Shown here piece after piece: positions 7,317-15,817 of a DNA stretch of 24,802 bases. The notes under the pieces were generated by a model, which was given only the letters and a program-made list of their open reading frames with translations, was not told the origin of the DNA and did not search any database. A program made the translations under genes and the position numbers. The stretch covers positions 1 through 24,802 of the forward strand of contig JBKPDW010000521.1 of assembly GCA_046728115.1 (NCBI GenBank). The letters run 5' to 3'. Each line of letters starts with the position of its first letter. Within the stretch, counting starts at the first letter, position 1. The stretch comes from CAVSWN01 sp046728115 (GTDB lineage Bacteria; Acidobacteriota; Vicinamibacteria; Vicinamibacterales; CAVVIG01).

Positions 7317-8013
7317 GGATGATTTCTCCGGGAGAGACGTCGATTTGATCACTCTTGACGCGGGGTGCGACGATGGCCCTCACGAGGCGTTGCTGCTCGG
7401 TAATGCTGCCACGAGCGTCCACGACATCGAGGTCGAATTCCTTCACGAGCTGATCGTACTCGTCGAGCACCTTGCCCTGGAACAGGCGAAAGCTGTCGAT
7501 CGGGTTCGTGCTCCACCCCATGTCCAAGCCCGCTTCGTAAAACTTGAGCTTGATGCGTCGCGCCATCAACCGGTCGACGGAGACGTCGATCGGGACGCGG
7601 AAGTACAAGGACAGGTCCGGCCGAACCGCGAAGCTGTACAGGTCGCGGACCCACTGCCGATCCACGCCGCGCGTCGCGTCGCGCGCGAACGCGGTGTACG
7701 CGTAGCGGTCGGCGAGCACGATCATTCCCGCCTTGAGCGGCGGGATGATCTTGTAGAGCAGGCGGTCAGCGAAGTCGGTGGCGTGCAGCAGGCTGAACGT
7801 CATCGGCGTGAGCGCGTTTTTCTTTTTGCCTGTTCTGGTGGCGGCTTTGACCAGCGCGGACGAGTTCCATTCCGTGACGAACACGCGATGGCCTTCCGCG
7901 GTGAGCCATTTTGCCAGCAGCGTCAGCTGCGTGGTTTTGCCGGACCCGTCGATCCCCTCGACGACGAACAGCTTTCCGGGATAGTCGTGAGGTTGCATCA
8001 GATTGTTCAGCAT
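7300..8013 (-). CDS. Divergent thymidylate-kinase-like P-loop kinase (paralogue 1)
   Basis: The 237-residue protein has an intact P-loop (GIDGSGKTTQ, Lys26) and a DRY motif (102-104), as in thymidylate kinases, which phosphorylate dTMP with ATP. Where a true Tmk has TREPGG it has TEWNSS (47-52), and a Lys-rich stretch (TRTGKKKNALTP) follows, so the nucleotide-binding side differs. It lies directly downstream of the Ppx/GppA gene and upstream of its own paralogue in one reverse operon, which suggests work in phosphate or polyphosphate metabolism rather than DNA precursor supply. ATG 8013 is used; ATG 7998 is possible. The Ppx frame overlaps its first 248 bases. Confidence 0.88.
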   Translation of the reverse strand: MLNNLMQPHDYPGKLFVVEGIDGSGKTTQLTLLAKWLTAEGHRVFVTEWNSSALVKAATRTGKKKNALTPMTFSLLHATDFADRLLYKIIPPLKAGMIVLADRYAYTAFARDATRGVDRQWVRDLYSFAVRPDLSLYFRVPIDVSVDRLMARRIKLKFYEAGLDMGWSTNPIDSFRLFQGKVLDEYDQLVKEFDLDVVDARGSITEQQRLVRAIVAPRVKSDQIDVSPGEIIHDESV

Positions 8014-9607
8014 GATTGACAGTATTGTCCACCAGACCCGCTTGAAGCGGCGCGGTGGTCGGCTCCGGCGACGCCTGGCTCACCTCGAGTCGGAGCGGTT
8101 TGCGAGTCATTCGTTCGAATGGCGACGCGTGGCGCGAGGCGGCCCACATCTCGAGCTCGGCGTCGCCCGCCGTGCGCAGCTGCAACAAATCATCGTCGCC
8201 GCGATCCTGCAGCTCGAGTCCGACGATGCTCTGCGAGTGGCTGCGGTCGAGGCTCTCCGCCAGGCGCAGGATGGCCGCGAGCGTTCTGACCGCGGCGCGG
8301 CGCCGCCGCCGGAGTCGCCCGAACCCGTCATGGCTTCGTTTGGGCGTCGTCTGCCGATGATAACGGGCCACCAGCGCGATGGTCTCGATCTCATCGGGCT
8401 CGAATCCACGCAGGTCGCCGTTCTTGATCAAGTAGTACGAGTGTTTGTGATGCTGCTGGTAGCTGATATGCACACCGACGTCGTGCAGGATCGCGGCGTA
8501 CTCGAGCCACTCGCGCTCGCGATCGGTCAACCCATGAATGGTGCGCGTGTCGTCGAACAACGCGAGCGCGAGGCGCGCGACCTGCTGCGAATGCTCGGGC
8601 CAGTAGTTGCAGCGTTCGGCAAGTTCGAATACGCTTCGACGCCTGACGTCGGGATAGCGATCGGCTTGGGCGATTTCCTTGCGATGCCGTGCGATGTAAT
8701 CGAGTACCAGGCCTTCGCGCAATGACAGATCGCAGAGCGTCAGGTGCTCGGCGCCGAGCCCTCGCAGGAGTTCGTCCAGCAGCACGACGCCGGCGACCAC
8801 GAGGTCGGCCCGCCGCGGCTCGAGCCCGGGCACGCGCAGACGGTCGTCGAGGTCCAGCGAAGGGAGTTCTTTGCGTAAGCGGCGGATTTGCTTGGCAGGA
8901 ATGCGCCGGTTGCGCAGCGACGTGTCCACCGGCAGGCCCTCGGCGGCAACCGCGACCGCGCCGAGACTCTGGATGGTGCCCGAGGTGCCGATCACACGAT
9001 CGAATCCCGCGCGGGCGATTTGTGAGAGATACTTTCCGATTGTGCTGTCGATGTGGCGAACGAGCTTTCGCTCGTCCCGCCGCTCGAGCGGATCGCTTTT
9101 GACGAACCGCTCGGTCAAGCGGATGACGCCCAGCTTGAAGCTTTTCCCCAGTTCGACCGAGTTCCCCGCTCCGCGCGTCACCTCGACGCTGCCGCCGCCG
9201 ATGTCGATCACCACCACGGCGTCGGCCGACGCGCCGACACCGTACACTGCGGCGAGGTGTATCAGGCGCGCTTCTTCGGTGCCGGAGATTACCCGTGGCC
9301 GTATTCCCGTATGGTCCACGACCGCCTGGAGGAACTCGCCGCCGTTTTCCGCTTCGCGCGTGGCGCTCGTCGCGACGGCGATGACCTGGTCGACGCGATG
9401 CGACTCGGCCAGCCGGCCGAACTTCGACAGCACTTGGAGCGCGGCGTGGACCGCCTCGGGCGTGAGCGCCCGGCCGTCGAGACCGCCGGCCCCGAGGCGC
9501 ACCATTTCTTTTTCCCGGTCGATGACCTCGAACGACAAATCGGGCCGGATTTGCGCCACGATCATGTGGATCGAATTGGTGCCGATGTCGATGGCGGCTA
9601 TCCGCAT
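7766..9607 (-). CDS. ppx: Ppx/GppA-type exopolyphosphatase with C-terminal HD domain
   Basis: Proteins of this ASKHA family remove terminal phosphate from polyphosphate or from pppGpp. The N-terminal domain has the phosphate-1 loop IDIGTNSIHMIV (6-17), the DIGGGSVEV loop (135-143) and GTSGTIQSLGAVA (about 207-219). A C-terminal HD-type domain spans about 330-455 with His375-Asp376 in AILHDVGVH. Recognisable homology ends near residue 510. The frame then runs on to 613 residues without a stop; its last 82 residues lie out of frame over the start of the TMPK-like gene and are Arg-rich, like a shadow translation. A lost stop codon, a frameshift or a sequencing error could explain this. Whether polyP or pppGpp is the substrate cannot be decided here. 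Confidence 0.93.
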   Translation of the reverse strand: MRIAAIDIGTNSIHMIVAQIRPDLSFEVIDREKEMVRLGAGGLDGRALTPEAVHAALQVLSKFGRLAESHRVDQVIAVATSATREAENGGEFLQAVVDHTGIRPRVISGTEEARLIHLAAVYGVGASADAVVVIDIGGGSVEVTRGAGNSVELGKSFKLGVIRLTERFVKSDPLERRDERKLVRHIDSTIGKYLSQIARAGFDRVIGTSGTIQSLGAVAVAAEGLPVDTSLRNRRIPAKQIRRLRKELPSLDLDDRLRVPGLEPRRADLVVAGVVLLDELLRGLGAEHLTLCDLSLREGLVLDYIARHRKEIAQADRYPDVRRRSVFELAERCNYWPEHSQQVARLALALFDDTRTIHGLTDREREWLEYAAILHDVGVHISYQQHHKHSYYLIKNGDLRGFEPDEIETIALVARYHRQTTPKRSHDGFGRLRRRRRAAVRTLAAILRLAESLDRSHSQSIVGLELQDRGDDDLLQLRTAGDAELEMWAASRHASPFERMTRKPLRLEVSQASPEPTTAPLQAGLVDNTVNHAEQSDATSRLSRKAVRRRGDRRVRQNHAADAAGKMAHRGRPSRVRHGMELVRAGQSRHQNRQKEKRAHADDVQPAARHRLR

Positions 9608-9615
9608 GGCTCAAC

Positions 9616-9621
9616 TATAAT
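9616..9621 (+). promoter_or_regulatory. TATAAT -10-like box between divergent ppx and CHAD genes
   Basis: A perfect TATAAT lies at 9616-9621, 13 bases before the CHAD start codon, in the only 27 bases that separate the two divergent genes. A transcript starting 6-7 bases downstream would have almost no leader. No TTGACA-like -35 is seen at the expected distance (about 9593-9598 reads GGCGGC, inside ppx). The reverse strand also reads TTATAGT before the ppx start. The call rests on the match and position only. Confidence 0.4.
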
Positions 9622-9634
9622 CAACGACCCAGTC

Positions 9635-10534
9635 ATGCACGCATTATCGCAGCTCATGCGTAAGCGGTTGAAACGTTTGTCGCGGACGTTAACACCGTTC
9701 GAACAAGGGGATGTAACAGCTTTGCATCGTTCGCGTATCGCGGTGCGCCGCTTGCGTGAGCTCCTGCCGGTTCTACAGCTCGAGCCGGGCACGGCGAAGC
9801 GCCTGGCACGCCGGCTTCGCAAGATCACCACGCGGCTGGGACGCGTTCGCGAACTGGATGTCATGCTCATCCTCATTGACGAGCTGCATGTTTCCCGCCG
9901 CATGCATCGCTCCGTCCTCAGCCTCATCGGCGCCGCGGTTTCGACTCAGCGCGACGATGCGCGCAAGCGGCTGTTCAATGGCCCCACCCTCCAAGAACTC
10001 CGGAAACTCGACAAACGGTTCGATCGCGCGCGCGCCAAGGTCGAAGACACCGAGCGGGTGTCCAGGCGGGACTCTCGGGCCTGGCGCTGGGCGATCGATG
10101 CTCGAATTGTACGTCGTGCGACTCGGCTGCGCGAGACTGCAGACCGTGCCGGCGCGGTCTATCTTCCAGACCGGCTGCACGACGTGCGGATTGCCGCGAA
10201 AAAACTTCGCTATGTCCTCGAGGTGGCTGCCGAGATTGCCGATAAGTCGATCACTCCCGAGCTGCGGACACTCAAGCGGGCGCAGGATATCCTGGGCCGC
10301 ATGCACGACCGGCAGGTCTTGATCGATCGGGTGCGTGAAGAGCAGGCATCGTTGACTGCGCCAAACGTGACGACGTGGCGTGGTCTCGCCGCGCTCGTGC
10401 GGGCATTGGAAGACGATTGCCGGCGCATCCATGCGCATTACATGCGGCTGCGGCCGGAAGTCCTTGGTGTGTGCGAAAAGTTGAGCGTGCCGCGACGGGG
10501 CCATCTCCTCGTGCAGTCGCGCCAGGCAGGGTGA
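9635..10534 (+). CDS. CHAD-domain protein (polyphosphate-associated family)
   Basis: CHAD domains are helical, rich in conserved His, Lys and Arg, and bind inorganic polyphosphate; some localise to polyP granules. The 299-residue protein has both signature helices: ALHRSRIAVRRLRELL near residue 30 and LHDVRIAAKKLRYVLE near residue 183, so a single complete CHAD domain fills most of the chain. No CYTH domain or kinase is fused to it. ATG 9635 is chosen because the frame upstream only overlaps ppx on the other strand; ATG 9656 is an alternative. The next gene (SixA-like) begins three bases after the stop. Neighbouring ppx supports a polyP-related role. No catalytic activity is expected. Confidence 0.93.
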   Translation: MHALSQLMRKRLKRLSRTLTPFEQGDVTALHRSRIAVRRLRELLPVLQLEPGTAKRLARRLRKITTRLGRVRELDVMLILIDELHVSRRMHRSVLSLIGAAVSTQRDDARKRLFNGPTLQELRKLDKRFDRARAKVEDTERVSRRDSRAWRWAIDARIVRRATRLRETADRAGAVYLPDRLHDVRIAAKKLRYVLEVAAEIADKSITPELRTLKRAQDILGRMHDRQVLIDRVREEQASLTAPNVTTWRGLAALVRALEDDCRRIHAHYMRLRPEVLGVCEKLSVPRRGHLLVQSRQAG

Positions 10535-10537
10535 GAC

Positions 10538-11044
10538 GTGCCGGGTCCACACGAACTGTATCTGATTCGTCACGCGCCCGCCGAGCAACGCGGCGACGAC
10601 TGGCCCGACGACGCCAAGCGGCCGCTGAGCGAGGACGGAGCGGATCGTATGCGCAAAGCGGCGCGGGGTCTCGACCGACTCGGCGTGACACTGGACGTCG
10701 TGGTCACCAGCCCACTGGTTCGAACGCGGCAGACCGCGGAAATCGTGGCCGCGGCGCTGAACCCGAGGCCGCCTATCGTCGCCGTCGAGTCGCTGGCGCC
10801 CGGCGGAACGTATCAGGCGCTGATGTCGGATCTCGAGAAGCAGTCACGCCGGATGCGCATCGCGCTGGTCGGCCACGAACCTGGTATCGGCGAGGTGGCT
10901 GCGCGCCTGATCGGCTCGCGTCACCCGATCGAATTCAAGAAGGGCGCTGTTTGTCGAATCGACGCCGACACGATTCCACCGAGCGGCCCCGCTACGTTGC
11001 GCTGGCTGATGACGGCGAAAATCCTCGGCAGCGTCAAGAAATAA
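10538..11044 (+). CDS. sixA: SixA-like histidine-phosphatase-superfamily protein
   Basis: Members of this branch (SixA) dephosphorylate phosphohistidine on signalling proteins; the wider family hydrolyses phosphoesters through a phosphohistidine intermediate. The catalytic loop is LIRHAPA (Arg11-His12, with Ala where RHG is usual, as in SixA proteins), followed by SPLVRTRQTAE (Arg62/64) and VGHEPG (His113). The 168-residue length matches the short SixA type. GTG 10538 follows the CHAD stop by three bases, with GGGTGAG as a possible ribosome site, so the pair is one transcription unit. The CHAD link hints that the partner could be a polyP- or phosphate-related phosphoprotein, but this is inference. 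Confidence 0.93.
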   Translation: MPGPHELYLIRHAPAEQRGDDWPDDAKRPLSEDGADRMRKAARGLDRLGVTLDVVVTSPLVRTRQTAEIVAAALNPRPPIVAVESLAPGGTYQALMSDLEKQSRRMRIALVGHEPGIGEVAARLIGSRHPIEFKKGAVCRIDADTIPPSGPATLRWLMTAKILGSVKK

Positions 11045-11052
11045 CGAGCTAC

Positions 11053-11490
11053 TCAAACCCGGAGCCAATCCGCCTGCCAGTCCTTCACGCGCAGCTTGAT
11101 GTCCTTGGGCCTGGTGAGGCGGCCTTCGAGCACTTCCCGTACCAACGTCGTGAGCTCGGCATCGCCGGCGAAGCGGAGAGCAACGAGATGGCGCGGTGTC
11201 AATTCATTGATACGCGACTGAAGGTCGGGGGGCAGCACTCGGGCAAGCCGCAACCGCATCTCGAGCCGAATGATGCGGTCCTGCGCAGCCACCGCCATCG
11301 CCCGCGACATGAGCGCGAGCATGAGCAGCGCTGCCGCGACGACCACCGCCCACCCCGTTTGCTGCGCTGGCGTCATCCACAGGTGCCGAATGGTATTCGC
11401 GAAGTTGATCAGCAGCACCGGCACGATGAAGAAGTGAAACGGCGGCAGCCAACGGACGTGGTTCTTGTAGCTCTGGGCACGTTCAGCCAT
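11053..11490 (-). CDS. DUF6526 family membrane protein
   Basis: The 145-residue protein starts with the QSYKNHVRWLPPFHFF block typical of DUF6526, followed by two transmembrane segments (about 16-36 and 45-65), a linker rich in Arg (DRIIRLEMRLRLARVLP) and a soluble helical C-terminus. A strong ribosome site (GGAGGGAGG) stands just before ATG 11490, so the in-frame extension up to 11673 is rejected. Function is unknown for the family. It is convergent with the SixA-like gene (8-base gap) and appears to be a single gene. Confidence 0.9.
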   Translation of the reverse strand: MAERAQSYKNHVRWLPPFHFFIVPVLLINFANTIRHLWMTPAQQTGWAVVVAAALLMLALMSRAMAVAAQDRIIRLEMRLRLARVLPPDLQSRINELTPRHLVALRFAGDAELTTLVREVLEGRLTRPKDIKLRVKDWQADWLRV

Positions 11491-11674
11491 GGACCCTCCC
11501 TCCAGACGTCGCCCACCATCTGCCGGGGGCTCAGTCTTGCCGAGCATGTTGCGCCCTGCGAAGTCCGTCTCCTCCTGAACTGTACACCCAGCTGTGCCGA
11601 AAACTCCTGTAGCGGCGGATGTCTCGCGTGTTATTCTGCGCGCATCCGCAGGTCTTCTGGCCGAAAGGAGCACC

Positions 11675-12133
11675 GTGCGTCAGTCGCTTGCCAGGTGTGC
11701 CTGGCTCTTCGTGTGTGCGTGCGCGTCGGTCGTGTCCACCGTCCGTCCGGCTGCCGCTCAGTTCACGACCTTTTCGCGCGATACCCACAACATCCTGGAA
11801 GGCAACTGGCAATCGTGCCGTGAGTCCGACGGCCAGTACAGCGAGCGGGTCTACGATCACGTTGTCAACGGCGTCGGCAAGTTCGAAGTGCACATGGGAC
11901 CGCGTCGGGAGTTCGCGATCTTTGCCGGCGTGCAGGAGGCCCATCGCGATCACGACTCACCCGAAAATCTGCTGAAGCCGTATCGGGTGGCGCTCGAGGC
12001 CGGACGCGCCAGGCAGCGCTGGGACATCCCGTCGCTGAATCTGCGATTCACTGTGACACTGGCGGGCGGATCCCGAACGGATTGCGAGAGCTGGTACATT
12101 CTGCTCGAGCGTCTCGAAAAGACATCACACTAG
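11675..12133 (+). CDS. Secreted protein of unknown function at the head of the phosphate operon
   Basis: Starting at GTG 11675, with AAAGGAG ending four bases upstream, the protein has 152 residues and a signal peptide (QSLARCAWLFVCACASVVSTVRPAAAQ). The mature part of about 125 residues has scattered aromatic and charged residues, two cysteines that could pair, and an FxVHMGPRREFAIFAG segment. I recognise no family. Its stop codon overlaps by one base the GTG of the next gene, the YncE/phosphoesterase protein, so it belongs to the same run that ends with pstA. A role in phosphate acquisition is inferred from that position only. Confidence 0.75.
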   Translation: MRQSLARCAWLFVCACASVVSTVRPAAAQFTTFSRDTHNILEGNWQSCRESDGQYSERVYDHVVNGVGKFEVHMGPRREFAIFAGVQEAHRDHDSPENLLKPYRVALEAGRARQRWDIPSLNLRFTVTLAGGSRTDCESWYILLERLEKTSH

Positions 12134-14688
12134 TGCACCACCGCCTCGCGGGCATCTCCAGGACGACCGTCGTGGTGGCGCTGAGCGCCGCCATCTGGTC
12201 GGCTACGGCTCGCGGCGATACGGCGCCCGCCGCCATTCGTCCGGGTGCGCTCGGCTGGGGCGTCACGCTGCTGCCGAACGGCTGGAAAATCGCACCGGCC
12301 GGGCGTCACGTGCAGGTCGGCGATCTCCCGCTGGCCATGGTCGAGTCGCCCGATGGCCGGTCCCTGCTGGTCGCCAATAACGGCTATGCCAAGCCCACCG
12401 TCAGCGTGGTCGATCTGCAGAACGAGATCGTGCGCTCGGCGATCGTGCTCGACCATGCGTGGCTCGGTCTTGCATGGCATCCCGACGGACGCCGCTTGTA
12501 CGTGTCGGGCGCGGCCAACAACACGGTGCACGAGCTTCGATGGGTGGACGGCGCGCTGGTGCGCGGAGCCGATCTGGTGCTGGGTCGCCCGATGGACGTA
12601 CCGGTGGAAGGAGTGGATCGACCTGATCGGGTGCCGCAGAGTTTCATCGGCGGTCTGGCGGTTGCTCCCGATGGTCGCCGCCTGTTCGCGGTGCACGTCT
12701 TCGGTCAGATCCTCAGCGTGGTCGATCTGGAAACCGGCCGAGTCATCCGCAACATCGACCTGCCCGCGGAAGCATACACGTGCATCGTGTCGCCTGACGG
12801 AGCGACGGTGTTCGTCTCGATCTGGGGCGGCAGCAGAATCCTGGCGTTCGACGCACGGACCTTTGAACCGCGCGGCGAGATCGCGGTCGGCGAGCATCCA
12901 AATGCGATGGCGCTGACCAGAGACGGCAGGCGATTGTTCGTGGCATGTGCGAATACCAATGCCGTGTGGGCCGTCGACGTCGAAACGCGACGCGCGGTGG
13001 AGCAGATCTCGGTCGCGCTGTTCCCGCAGGCGCCTCCCGGATCCACGCCCAATCACGTCAGCCTCTCGCCGGACGACACGCGTCTACTCGTCGCGAACGC
13101 CGACAACAACACCGTGGCCGTGCTCGACGTGTCGAAGCCGGGCGTCACACAGGTCGACGGGTTCATCCCAACCGGTTGGTACCCCACGGCGGCAATGTTC
13201 TCGCGCGATGGCCGGCGCGTGTTCGTCTTGAGCGGCAAAGGCCTGACGTCGGCGCCCAACCCGCGCTTCATCACGCGGACGCTGCCTGGCGGCGAAGCCC
13301 AATACATCGGTTCGATGTTGAACGGCACGATGTCGATCGTCCCGACGCCCGATCGCGAATCCCTCGAAACGTTGACGAAAATGGCGTACAGCGTGACGCC
13401 GTACTCGGACGAACATCGGCTTGCTCCGGCCGGCGCGCCCGCCGCATCGCCGATTCCGAAGCGGGTGGGTGATGCGTCGCCGATCAAGCACGTCTTCTAC
13501 GTCATCCGCGAAAACAGAACCTACGATCAAGTGTTTGGCGACATGGGCCAGGGGAACGGCGATCCGAATTTGTGTTTGTTCGGCGAAGCTGTGACACCCA
13601 ACGCGCATGCACTGGCGCGCGAGTTCGGGCTCCTCGACAACTTCTACGTGGACGCCGAAGTCAGCTACGACGGCCACGCCTGGTCCACGGGGGCGTACGC
13701 TACAGATATCATCGAAAAAATCTGGCCGCTCAATTACGCGCGACGAGGCGGCGAGTACTTGAGCGAGGGCGGCGGCAAGATGCGCAACGCCTACGGCAAC
13801 GCCGCGGCGCCGCTGAATGGATACATCTGGGACGCCGCGCTCCGAAAAAGCCTGGAGGTCCGCAGCTACGGCGAATTCGCGGAGTGGGGCCCTGGGACGC
13901 TTGCGGAACGGCAGGCAGGCAAGGTTCCGGCCAGAGCCAGTGTGCCCGGTCTGGAAGGACGCGTCAGCCCCTCATACGCGCCATGGGAACTGCGAATCCC
14001 CGATGCGCAACGCTTCTCCGCCTGGCACGCGGAATTCGTCGAGCAGGAATCGAACGGACGCGTGCCGGCTCTTTCGATCATCCGGATGGGCAACGACCAT
14101 ACCAACGGCACTCGCCCTGGCACTCCGACGCCTCGCGCGATGGTCGCCGAGAACGATCTGGCGGTCGGGCATCTCGTCGAGACCATTTCGGCGAGCCGCA
14201 TCTGGAAGGAATCGGCCATCTTCATCGTCGAAGATGATGCGCAGAACGGACCTGATCATGTGGACGCGCACCGATCGGTCGCGCTGATCATCAGCCCGTT
14301 TTCGCGTCGACGTGCCGTCGATAACACGATGTACACGACTTCCGGCATCCTGCGCACCATGGAGCTGATACTGGGGTTGCCGCCGATGAGCCAGTACGAC
14401 GCCGCGGCGACCCCGGCCTACAACGCGTTTCAAGCAACCCCCGTGCTGACGCCTTTTACTCATCTCGACGCTCGAATTCCGCTGAACGAAGTGAACGACC
14501 AGCGCGCCTGGGGCGCGGAAGCGTCGTTGAGGATGAATCTCGCCGAAGCGGATCTGGCCCCGGATCGAGAGCTGAACGAGATCCTCTGGCGGTCCATCAA
14601 AGGCCGCGACTCCATCATGCCACCCGCAGTCCGCAGCGCGTTCATCCGTCGCGTGGCGGACGCCGACGGCGACGATGACGGTCGATAG
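12133..14688 (+). CDS. YncE-like seven-bladed propeller fused to alkaline-phosphatase-superfamily phosphoesterase
   Basis: From GTG 12133 the product has 851 residues, with a signal peptide (about 1-30). Seven PDGRRL/VxVxD-type repeats between about 40 and 400 (for example PDGRSLLVANNG, TRDGRRLFVACANTNAVWAVDV) predict a seven-bladed YncE-type propeller. A phosphoesterase domain begins near 451 with IKHVFYVIRENRTYDQVFGDM. The metal-binding end is visible as MGNDHTNG and VEDDAQNGPDHVDAHR. It is the known bifunctional YncE/alkaline phosphatase architecture and should act in the periplasm or outside on phosphate esters; the substrate is unknown. It overlaps the porin gene by 14 bases, ahead of pstS, pstC and pstA, which supports phosphate scavenging. 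Confidence 0.92.
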   Translation: MHHRLAGISRTTVVVALSAAIWSATARGDTAPAAIRPGALGWGVTLLPNGWKIAPAGRHVQVGDLPLAMVESPDGRSLLVANNGYAKPTVSVVDLQNEIVRSAIVLDHAWLGLAWHPDGRRLYVSGAANNTVHELRWVDGALVRGADLVLGRPMDVPVEGVDRPDRVPQSFIGGLAVAPDGRRLFAVHVFGQILSVVDLETGRVIRNIDLPAEAYTCIVSPDGATVFVSIWGGSRILAFDARTFEPRGEIAVGEHPNAMALTRDGRRLFVACANTNAVWAVDVETRRAVEQISVALFPQAPPGSTPNHVSLSPDDTRLLVANADNNTVAVLDVSKPGVTQVDGFIPTGWYPTAAMFSRDGRRVFVLSGKGLTSAPNPRFITRTLPGGEAQYIGSMLNGTMSIVPTPDRESLETLTKMAYSVTPYSDEHRLAPAGAPAASPIPKRVGDASPIKHVFYVIRENRTYDQVFGDMGQGNGDPNLCLFGEAVTPNAHALAREFGLLDNFYVDAEVSYDGHAWSTGAYATDIIEKIWPLNYARRGGEYLSEGGGKMRNAYGNAAAPLNGYIWDAALRKSLEVRSYGEFAEWGPGTLAERQAGKVPARASVPGLEGRVSPSYAPWELRIPDAQRFSAWHAEFVEQESNGRVPALSIIRMGNDHTNGTRPGTPTPRAMVAENDLAVGHLVETISASRIWKESAIFIVEDDAQNGPDHVDAHRSVALIISPFSRRRAVDNTMYTTSGILRTMELILGLPPMSQYDAAATPAYNAFQATPVLTPFTHLDARIPLNEVNDQRAWGAEASLRMNLAEADLAPDRELNEILWRSIKGRDSIMPPAVRSAFIRRVADADGDDDGR

Positions 14689-15817
14689 CAGAGACGTTAC
14701 CGATTGGCGGTATCGTCTGCGCGTGACATTTCCCCTGACCGGCATCGCGGCCCTCTTCGCTCTCTTCTACGCTCACGGCGCCTCTGCTCAGACGGCTCCT
14801 CAAGCCGGCAGCGCCGGACCCGACGAGGTGCCCTCGATCAAAGTCGGTGCGGTCATCTTTCCCGATTACACCTTCACACTGAAGCCGAAGACCACGGACG
14901 CCGACGGCAACACGATTCACTTCAATGAGTTCAACGTGACGCGGGCCTTCATCGATGTGAGCGGCAAGCTCACGCGCATCGTGTCGTTCCGAGTCACGCC
15001 GGACGTCGCACGCGAGACGAGTGCGTTCAGCGACAACGAAGGAAGCGTCGAGCTGCGCATTTTTTACGCGTACGCGCAGTTCAATTTCGACGACTGGATG
15101 CCGAAAGACTCGTACGCACGATTCGGCATTCAACCGACACCGTGGCTGGGCTTTGCGGAGGACGTCTACCGGTATCGGTTCCAGGGCACGATGTTCACCG
15201 AACGGGAAGGGTATCTGGCGGCCGCCGACGCTGGTGCCGCCTTCCATTACACGCTCCCGTCAGACCATGGCGATCTCGAAATCGGCGTGTACAACGGGGA
15301 GGGGTTCAACAAGGCCGAAGCGAACGAAGGCAAGGCGTTGATGTTTCGCGGAACCTTGCGGCCCGTCGCGTCCACGTCGTCGGTCCTGCACGGGCTGCGT
15401 GCATCGTTCTTCTACGACAGCGACAGCTACGTCAAGAACGGACCGCGCAACCGACTGGTCGCCGCGGTCACGTTCGAGCACCCCGTGTTGAACGCCGGAT
15501 TCGAGTTCCTGGATGCCACCGACCGTACGTCGATCACGAGGCCGGAAATCGACGGCCGCGGCTACTCGGTCTGGGCAACGCCCAAATCGTCGAAGGGATT
15601 CGAAGGGTTGTTGCGGTACGACCGTCTCGAGCCGAACACCGCGATTGCCTCGCAGGCGAAGAACCGGACGATTGTCGGCGTCGCGTACTGGTTCCCGCAT
15701 CAGGGCGCCGTCATGAGCGCGGTGCTGCTCGATTACGACGGGCAGACGTTTCGCAACTTCCTTCCTGCACAGGCGACGCAATCGAAGCTCGCCGTTCATG
15801 GTCTCGTTCGTTTCTAG
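14675..15817 (+). CDS. Outer-membrane porin, phosphate-selective OprO/OprP-like
   Basis: This 380-residue protein has a signal peptide (PLTGIAALFALFYAHGASAQ) and many alternating beta segments, and it ends in a C-terminal Phe (LAVHGLVRF), the outer-membrane barrel signature. Features such as the FNVTRAFIDVSGKL and IVSFRVTPDV strands, YARFGIQPTPWLGF and the late AYWF strand resemble the OprO/OprP family of phosphate channels. The gene overlaps the phosphoesterase (14 bases) and pstS (20 bases), so the three are coupled, and phosphate selectivity is likely from context. ATG 14675 is used; GTG 14723 would give a shorter leader. The key arginine ladder of OprP cannot be verified by eye. Confidence 0.82.
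   Translation: MTVDSRDVTDWRYRLRVTFPLTGIAALFALFYAHGASAQTAPQAGSAGPDEVPSIKVGAVIFPDYTFTLKPKTTDADGNTIHFNEFNVTRAFIDVSGKLTRIVSFRVTPDVARETSAFSDNEGSVELRIFYAYAQFNFDDWMPKDSYARFGIQPTPWLGFAEDVYRYRFQGTMFTEREGYLAAADAGAAFHYTLPSDHGDLEIGVYNGEGFNKAEANEGKALMFRGTLRPVASTSSVLHGLRASFFYDSDSYVKNGPRNRLVAAVTFEHPVLNAGFEFLDATDRTSITRPEIDGRGYSVWATPKSSKGFEGLLRYDRLEPNTAIASQAKNRTIVGVAYWFPHQGAVMSAVLLDYDGQTFRNFLPAQATQSKLAVHGLVRF

Noticed and set aside
8391..9614. Second reverse frame of 407 codons over ppx
   Set aside because: Arg- and Pro-rich shadow of the Ppx/GppA frame without any motif.
9053..9634. Forward extension of the CHAD frame over ppx
   Set aside because: This part is antisense to ppx and has no CHAD homology; the domain begins after ATG 9635.
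10375..11823. 482-codon forward frame over CHAD, sixA and the DUF6526 gene
   Set aside because: It crosses three supported genes in the wrong frame and has no recognisable domain.
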